From Bacillota bacterium (lineage in GTDB: Bacteria; Bacillota; Clostridia; Lachnospirales; Lachnospiraceae): 64,000 nucleotides of DNA. Position 1 is the first letter of the stretch. The number at the start of each line of letters is the position of its first letter. This document shows, piece by piece, positions 58,406 through 64,000 of this stretch. The translations under genes were made by a program, and so were the position numbers. The DNA lies in contig JAEYLX010000068.1 in the NCBI GenBank assembly GCA_023407575.1, positions 62,001 through 126,000 on the forward strand. The letters are read 5' to 3'. The notes under the pieces were generated by a model. That model was given only the letters and a program-made list of their open reading frames with translations. It had not been told where the DNA came from and did no database searches.

Positions 58406-60925
58406 ATGAAAATGAAACGTATTTTATTGGTCACACCAGCATTATTACTTTTTATTGCAGCATTATCAGTATCATCAGTTCATTCCAGAGCAGAAAACAG
58501 TAGTAAATCCATAACGATTAATGGAAAGAACGCAAACACCGCAGCACAAAATAGTTACCGTGGACTTGGCATGATTTCTGCTAATGGGTCCTCACGTCTG
58601 CTTCTGGATTATAAAGATGAAAACCCAGAGGCATACTGGGAAATAATGAATTATCTATTTAACAAGGAAACCGGAATGGGACTAAGCCATATCAAAATTG
58701 AGATGGGATCAGATGTCAATTCCTCTTCAGGAACAGAACCTTCTATCAAGAGAACGGAAAAAGAAATTGCCGATGTTACACGGGGTGCTGGTTTCATACT
58801 TGCAGCCGATGCGAAAACAATAAACCCAGACATTACACTGGACATGATTTGGTGGAGTGAGCCTTTATGGGTTACTCAAGCGAAAGACAAATTTGCTGCC
58901 CGATATAAATGGTATAAGGAAACCTTGGATGCTGCTTACAAAACCTACGGACTTAAATTTAATTTTGTTAGTGCTAATCGAAATGAAAAATTTATTGAAA
59001 CTGACTGGATTATTTATCTTTCAAAAGCTTTAAAATCTGAGAAAAACGATCCATATGACTATAGTAAAATCAAAATAGTGGCCGCAGATGAAGTTGGTGG
59101 TTGGAATATTGCTGATTTGATGTTAAAAAACAAAGATCTAATGAAGGCAGTTGATGTTATTTCATCTCACTACACCTCCTGGTCCTCTGACAATGCTCAG
59201 AAAATCTGTGAGCAATATGGCAAAGAAATCTGGTTTAGTGAAGGTAGTGCACCAATGAGCTACTCTGAAGGTACCTATCGCTATGATGGAACTGGTACAG
59301 GCATTAGTGGAATTAATGGCATGCTTGATATTGCCACAAGAATTATAACTATGTACCCTGAAGGCCTTATGAATCTATATGAGTTCCAACCCGCAGTTGC
59401 CTCCTATTATAGCGGTGCAACCTATTTCCCTAAACAACTCATTACAGCTAATGAACCCTGGTCAGGCCATTATACCCTTGATGCTGGATTTTATATGGCC
59501 CTGCATTTTACCAAGTTTTCAAATCCTGGCTGGCAGTATATTGATGGCGCTTGTGCTGGCGATGGAAAAGCTGGAGGTGATGGACATGCCATTGTTGATT
59601 CCACCTATAATTATTTGACTTTAGCTGATCAAAAGACCGGTGATTATAGTGTTATCATCGCAAACAATACCGCAAAAACATTACAATATACCATTCATGT
59701 ATCTAATCTTACAAAGAGCCAGTCTCCAGTAGATGTTTGGGAAACCCGCGGTCCCGATAATGATACGAACTATTATCAAAACTATTTAAAGAAGATTAAT
59801 ACCATAACTCCCACAGTTAAGGGTAAAAGTATAACTTATCAAGTGGAAATCAAACCCTACTCCTTAGTTACACTCACAACACTTCAAAAGGAAGAACAAA
59901 ATTATAATATTAAAACTACTTCTGAAACTCTAAAGCTTCCTTATACGGATGATTTCGAGTATAAGAATTATGATAAGAACTACCTTGCCGACAGAGGCTA
60001 TGCTCCAAGATATACTACAGATCAAGGAGGCGCCTTTGAAGTAGTTAATCTAAAAGGTAACAAGGTATTACAGCAAAAGGTAACCTATGATATAAAGGCA
60101 TCTGAATGGGGTTATACTCCTAATCCAGTCACTACGTTAGGGGATGACAATTGGACTAATTACAGTGTCAGTGCTGATGTCTTATTTAGCTCTAAAGCTA
60201 CCGGTAATAAAAAGGTAAATTATGTTGGTGTAGGCGCAAGATATAATCTTGCTTCCATTGGAAGAAGTGGTTACTGGTTTCAGCTTTTTGAAGACGGTAG
60301 TTATAAACTCAATAGAGAAGCCAAAATTTTATTCTCCTCCACAGCATCTCTTAAAGGCTTTGACAAAACTAAATGGTATCATATAAAAATAACTGTTAAT
60401 AAAAATGTGATTACCTGCTATATCAATAGTAAAAAAGTAATCACCTTTACAGATAAACAGTCTATAATTGCTTCCGGTCGTGCAGCTCTATACAGTGAGT
60501 TTAATACAAATTATTTTGATAATTTTAAGGTTGAGGTAATAAAGGGCTCCACTCCTTATTCAACTCGCCTTGATAATACAGATACTCTATTGCTCTATAA
60601 GGGTGCCTGGGAACATAATACCATGAGTAGTTTTAAAAATTATAATCGTACCCTAGCCACCGGTACAATAGGCTCCTCCTTTAGTTTTAATTATGAAGGT
60701 GAAGGCTTTGCAATTATTGGTGCTGTCTCAAGTGGGGTGAAGATAAAAGTAGAGGTGGATGGAAAAGTAATAGAAAAGGGATATTTGACTACATCTGTTA
60801 CAGACCGAGGAGTTTCCTATTATAATTATAATTTAAAAAATGGCAGCCATAAGGTAAAGATTACTGTCCTTTCAGGAAAATATAACATAGATGCGGTGGA
60901 GATATTGAAAAATAATGCAAATTAA
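58406..60925 (+). CDS. Secreted glycoside hydrolase family 59-like (galactocerebrosidase-like) enzyme
   Basis: 839 aa from ATG 58406; the frame opens at 58355. Signal peptide MKMKRILLVTPALLLFIAAL, cut near SRA (~29). GH59 catalytic domain ~35-400: RGLGMISANGSSRLLLDY, SHIKIEMGSDVNSSSGTEPS, FVSANRNEKF with E194 as acid/base and EIWFSEGSAP with E279 as nucleophile. These correspond to galactosylceramidase motifs. A beta-sandwich follows (~400-510), then a LamG-like domain (~525-700; YFDNFKVEV) and a C-terminal beta domain (~715-839) of unknown type. Secreted, no anchor motif. Substrate is probably a beta-galactoside of plant or host glycans. Divergent AraC gene likely controls it. Confidence 0.85.
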   Translation: MKMKRILLVTPALLLFIAALSVSSVHSRAENSSKSITINGKNANTAAQNSYRGLGMISANGSSRLLLDYKDENPEAYWEIMNYLFNKETGMGLSHIKIEMGSDVNSSSGTEPSIKRTEKEIADVTRGAGFILAADAKTINPDITLDMIWWSEPLWVTQAKDKFAARYKWYKETLDAAYKTYGLKFNFVSANRNEKFIETDWIIYLSKALKSEKNDPYDYSKIKIVAADEVGGWNIADLMLKNKDLMKAVDVISSHYTSWSSDNAQKICEQYGKEIWFSEGSAPMSYSEGTYRYDGTGTGISGINGMLDIATRIITMYPEGLMNLYEFQPAVASYYSGATYFPKQLITANEPWSGHYTLDAGFYMALHFTKFSNPGWQYIDGACAGDGKAGGDGHAIVDSTYNYLTLADQKTGDYSVIIANNTAKTLQYTIHVSNLTKSQSPVDVWETRGPDNDTNYYQNYLKKINTITPTVKGKSITYQVEIKPYSLVTLTTLQKEEQNYNIKTTSETLKLPYTDDFEYKNYDKNYLADRGYAPRYTTDQGGAFEVVNLKGNKVLQQKVTYDIKASEWGYTPNPVTTLGDDNWTNYSVSADVLFSSKATGNKKVNYVGVGARYNLASIGRSGYWFQLFEDGSYKLNREAKILFSSTASLKGFDKTKWYHIKITVNKNVITCYINSKKVITFTDKQSIIASGRAALYSEFNTNYFDNFKVEVIKGSTPYSTRLDNTDTLLLYKGAWEHNTMSSFKNYNRTLATGTIGSSFSFNYEGEGFAIIGAVSSGVKIKVEVDGKVIEKGYLTTSVTDRGVSYYNYNLKNGSHKVKITVLSGKYNIDAVEILKNNAN

Positions 60926-60980
60926 AGTTGCTTAATCTCGTTATCGTTACATTGGTATTTTAAATTAGACTATTCTAAAC

Positions 60981-61060
60981 ATAAAAGGGAGCTTTAAACT
61001 TAAGCATTGTCTACTTGACACGGTGTATACCATTGCTTAGTTTAAAGCTCCCTTTTATTG
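60981..61060. terminator. Bidirectional terminator between GH59 and MATE genes
   Basis: AAAAGGGAGCTTTAAACTTA (60983-61002) pairs with TAGTTTAAAGCTCCCTTTT (61038-61056), one of the longest stems in the window, with T-rich flanks on both strands. Confidence 0.85.
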
Positions 61061-61063
61061 AAT

Positions 61064-62419
61064 TTATAATTCTTTAACAGCTAGCTTACCTTTCAGCTTT
61101 CTTAATTCCAAAAATATAATTACTGCTGTGATAATAGTTGCAGCTGTGTCTGATATTGCTCCTGCTGCCCAGACTCCATTGAGATCAAGATAATGCGGAA
61201 GAATGAGTACCAGCGGAATTAGTATAATAACCTGACGCAATAAGCTTAAAATCATTGATATAAATGCTTTACCTACAGACTGAAAATAGTTGATACAGGC
61301 TGATTGAGCACCTACAGTGAAGATTGCTAATAGATAAATACGAAGTCCGTTAGATGCTAATTCAATTAACTTCATATCATCACCATTAAATATTTTAGTA
61401 ATTGCAACTGGGAATAGTTCGATTAATAGCCACCCAAAAGCAGTAATACAGGTATTAACTATCATGGAGTAAAATAATGCTTTCTTAACGCGTGAAACAT
61501 TTCCAGCTCCAAAATTATACCCTATAATAGGCTGAGCACCTTGATTAATACCAAAAGCTGGCATTAGTATTAGCATGGCAATTGATGAAACCAGTGCATA
61601 AGCGCCTACTGCAAGGTCTCCTCCATATTTTTTTAAACTGGTATTAATTACAATTGTAACTAGGCTTGCAGATACTTGCATAATAAATGGAGAAACCCCA
61701 ATTGCTGTAATCTCTCTGATAATTGATAACTGAAGTTTCAAATATTGCTTTTTCAATTTAATAATACTCTTAAAGCTAAGGTAGTAAATTACCCATATAG
61801 AGCAAACTGCCTGTGAAATTAATGTAGCAAGTGCAGAACCTGCAACACCCATTTTAAACACAAAGATAAAGATAGGGTTTAAAAGAGTATTTAAAACTGC
61901 ACCAATCAACATTGTTTTCATCGCTGTTTTAGCATCCCCTTGGGAGCGAATAATTGGATTGAGTCCAAAACCAATGTTCTGTAATAGTGCTCCAGAAAGT
62001 AATATGGTTGCAAACGTCTTTGCATAAGGCATAGTTTCTTCACTTGCGCCTAATACTTCAAGTAATGGGTGAAGAAAAACAAGTCCCAATATCGTTATTA
62101 TTGTCGTAAGAATTAAGGTAAGAATAAATGCATTGCCAATAATACGCTCTGCTTCTTCATTTTTTTTCTGTCCAAGCTTAATGGATACAACAGTAGCTGC
62201 TCCTATTCCAACTAGCATACCCACTGCCATAATAATATTTGTTATTGGAAAGGTTACTGCAACTCCTGATAAGGCTAATGAGCTAACACCTCTTCCAATA
62301 AATATTCTGTCAACCACGCTATATAATGCATTAACCAGCATTCCGATAACCGCAGGTACGGAAAGCTGGTAGAGAAGTTTACCTATACTTTTTGATGCTA
62401 ATTCTTTTGTCACATTCAA
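61064..62419 (-). CDS. MATE-family efflux transporter
   Basis: 451 aa, 12 membrane segments, the usual length. Segments typical of the family: LYQLSVPAVIGMLVNALYSV, DRIFIGRGVSSLALSGVAVT, GLNPIIRSQGDAKTAMKTML and MPAFGINQGAQPIIGYNFGA. MATE pumps use Na+ or H+ gradients to export drugs or metabolites; substrate unknown. It stands alone between the GH59 terminator and hcp. The start has GGAAGA upstream. Confidence 0.95.
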   Translation of the reverse strand: MNVTKELASKSIGKLLYQLSVPAVIGMLVNALYSVVDRIFIGRGVSSLALSGVAVTFPITNIIMAVGMLVGIGAATVVSIKLGQKKNEEAERIIGNAFILTLILTTIITILGLVFLHPLLEVLGASEETMPYAKTFATILLSGALLQNIGFGLNPIIRSQGDAKTAMKTMLIGAVLNTLLNPIFIFVFKMGVAGSALATLISQAVCSIWVIYYLSFKSIIKLKKQYLKLQLSIIREITAIGVSPFIMQVSASLVTIVINTSLKKYGGDLAVGAYALVSSIAMLILMPAFGINQGAQPIIGYNFGAGNVSRVKKALFYSMIVNTCITAFGWLLIELFPVAITKIFNGDDMKLIELASNGLRIYLLAIFTVGAQSACINYFQSVGKAFISMILSLLRQVIILIPLVLILPHYLDLNGVWAAGAISDTAATIITAVIIFLELRKLKGKLAVKEL

Positions 62420-62701
62420 TGTTAATCTTCCTTCTTTCTAGTATGTAGTTCATGTACTGGCTACAAACGCACTACCTATTTTACATCATATATTTATAAA
62501 AATTCAACACAATTTTTCTATTTATTAATACCTTTTATAAAATCAAAACCAGCAAGTCACACTTTCAAGAGAAAACCCTTGCTGTATACTATGCTGGTTA
62601 TTAAGTAAGTCTCTGTATAATGCACATAAACTAAGACTTACCATCTTTATTTTATGGATTTGATTAGGACACTCTAATTCTTATATTGATTTTCTCCATT
62701 C
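62420..62701. other. Intergenic region between hcp and the MATE gene
   Basis: 282 bp without a gene. A weak long-loop inverted repeat AACCAGCA (near 62548) / TGCTGGTT (near 62593) lies after the hcp stop but has no clear T run. No promoter stands out. Confidence 0.4.
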
Positions 62702-64000
62702 TCATATCCTTTCATTCATGAACATTTCTATATCCTCCTCCACAGTACCTATTCCCGAAACTCCAAATGTTTTGACAATAAGGTTTACCACATTAGGAGA
62801 AAGAAAAGCCGGAAGTGTTGGCCCAAGATGAATATTCTTTACACCCAGATAAAGAAGTGATAAGAGGACTATAACAGCCTTTTGCTCATACCAGGAAATA
62901 TTATATGCAATCGGAAGATCATTTACATCCGTCAACCCAAAGACTTCCTTTAGCTTTAGTGCAATTAAAACGAGGGAATAGGAATCATTACATTGACCTG
63001 CATCCAATACTCTTGGTATTCCCCCAATATCCCCTAAGCTTAGCTTGTTATAACGGTATTTTGCACATCCAGCTGTTAGTATGATCGTGTCCTTTGGCAG
63101 TTTTTTTGCAAACTCTGTGTAATATTCTCTAGATTCCATTCGTCCATCACAACCTGCCATGACAAAGAACTTTTTGATAGCACCTGTTTTCACTGCATCT
63201 ACAACTTTGTCTGCCAAAGCAAAAACTTGCTCATGTGCAAATCCACCAACGATTGTCCCTGTCTCTAACTCTGTAGGAGATTTCTGCGTTCTCGCATAAG
63301 CGATTACTTCGGAAAAATCTTTGTGTCCATTTACATCCGCTTCAATATGGATACATCCCGGATAGCCTGTTGCTCCTGTAGTAAAAATCCTAGACCTTAC
63401 CTGATCACTAATAGGTGGTACAATACAATTGGTAGTAAAAAGAATTGGTCCGTTAAAGGACACAAATTCTGTTTCTTGTCTCCACCAGGCATTTCCATAG
63501 TTTCCAACTAAATTGCTATACTTTTTAAAGGCTGGATAATAGTGTGCCGGCAACATTTCGCTGTGGGTATACACATCAACACCCGTATCCTTTGTTTGCT
63601 CAAGAAGTTGTTCTAAGTCTGTAAGATCATGTCCAGATATAAGAATTCCTGGATTGTTTTTCACACCTATATTTACGCTGGTAATTTCGGGATTTCCGTA
63701 TTTTGAAGTATTCGCATTATCAAGTAGTTCCATTACTGTCACACCAAATTGCCCTGTTTTAAGTGCAATGGCTACAAGATCATCTATAGAAAGACTATCA
63801 TCTATCGTTGCGGATAATGCTTCATATATAAAGATATATATATCATTATTTTCTTTTCCAAGATTAAGTGCATGATGCGCATATGCAGCCATTCCCTTAA
63901 GTCCATAGGTAATTAACTGTCGGAGCGATCTTACATCATCGTTTTTTATGGTATCCCACCCAACAACGGATGCTTTATAGGTTATTTCATTCTTTGATGT
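62702..64000 (-). CDS. hcp: Hybrid cluster protein (hydroxylamine reductase), partial (5' end outside window)
   Basis: The frame is open through base 64000, so the N-terminus with the first Cys motif is not seen; 432 residues are visible of about 550. Ligands of the hybrid Fe-S-O cluster are present: the His/Glu in ISGHDLTDLEQLLEQ, TTNCIVPP, MAGCDGR, TAGCAKYRYNKL and DAGQCNDSYS, with the terminal GTVEEDIEMF. Hcp reduces NO (or hydroxylamine) and protects anaerobes against nitrosative stress. The ATG at 63892 is internal; upstream residues (for example QLITYGLKG) continue the family sequence. Partner hcr is not visible. Confidence 0.95.
   Translation of the reverse strand, partial: TSKNEITYKASVVGWDTIKNDDVRSLRQLITYGLKGMAAYAHHALNLGKENNDIYIFIYEALSATIDDSLSIDDLVAIALKTGQFGVTVMELLDNANTSKYGNPEITSVNIGVKNNPGILISGHDLTDLEQLLEQTKDTGVDVYTHSEMLPAHYYPAFKKYSNLVGNYGNAWWRQETEFVSFNGPILFTTNCIVPPISDQVRSRIFTTGATGYPGCIHIEADVNGHKDFSEVIAYARTQKSPTELETGTIVGGFAHEQVFALADKVVDAVKTGAIKKFFVMAGCDGRMESREYYTEFAKKLPKDTIILTAGCAKYRYNKLSLGDIGGIPRVLDAGQCNDSYSLVLIALKLKEVFGLTDVNDLPIAYNISWYEQKAVIVLLSLLYLGVKNIHLGPTLPAFLSPNVVNLIVKTFGVSGIGTVEEDIEMFMNERI

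Overview
The window looks like chromosomal DNA of a low-GC, anaerobic, spore-forming Firmicute of the family Lachnospiraceae. The Lachnoclostridium (Clostridium) phytofermentans group is my best guess. Evidence: AT-rich sequence, sporulation genes (spmA, spmB, an AbrB/SpoVT-type regulator, a YaaH-like cortex hydrolase), a large Firmicute-type SRP RNA, a T-box and a SAM-I riboswitch, a hybrid-cluster protein, and several protein types I associate with Lachnospiraceae. The species is inference. All sites and RNAs were found by eye.

Layout. 1-7.9 kb: 3' part of proS with a T-box leader, a YtvI-type membrane protein, a cytidylate-kinase-like protein, a TM1266-type regulator, an HK/RR pair, and metK under a SAM-I riboswitch. 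7.88-8.08 kb: a strikingly palindromic non-coding element. 8.2-22.7 kb: an HD-GYP protein, murA, a lone Ig-like domain protein, a TPR-ATPase, an ABC ATPase, a 778-aa protein with an N-terminal cyclic-nucleotide-binding-like domain, the SRP RNA, tadA, an NrdG-like radical SAM protein, an acetyltransferase, a DUF6128-like protein, rsmA, tatD and a 51-aa ORF.

22.9-43.5 kb: spmB and spmA, normally adjacent, stand about 19.4 kb apart. Between them lies a fucosylated-glycan locus: fuculose/rhamnulose kinase, L-fucose isomerase, AraC regulator, two paralogous sugar-binding lipoproteins, a cytosolic GH29 alpha-L-fucosidase, two ABC permeases, a YesL-like protein, a YesN/YesM two-component system and two related surface proteins. 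A plausible scheme is surface binding, import of fucosyl-oligosaccharides, intracellular release of fucose, then isomerisation and phosphorylation. No aldolase is present.

43.9-50.5 kb: a block that follows Bacillus subtilis yaaO-tmk-yaaQ-yaaR-holB-yaaT-yabA-yabB-yazA-yabC-abrB, but a guanylate-kinase-like gene takes the tmk place, yaaQ, yabA and yazA are missing, and the AbrB-like gene is inverted. 50.6-64 kb: a cytosolic LacI-sensor/GGDEF protein, a TrpXYZ-like ABC transporter, a LysM-GH18 protein, a divergent AraC/GH59 pair, a MATE transporter and the 3' part of hcp.

The points most worth a second look are: a leader architecture (two hairpins, then a purine-rich GAAAGG, at a fixed distance from the start codon) shared by three glycan genes at 28.0, 29.9 and 58.4 kb; the palindromic element at 7.9 kb; the spmA/spmB split; and two surface proteins that share domain layout, promoter and leader.
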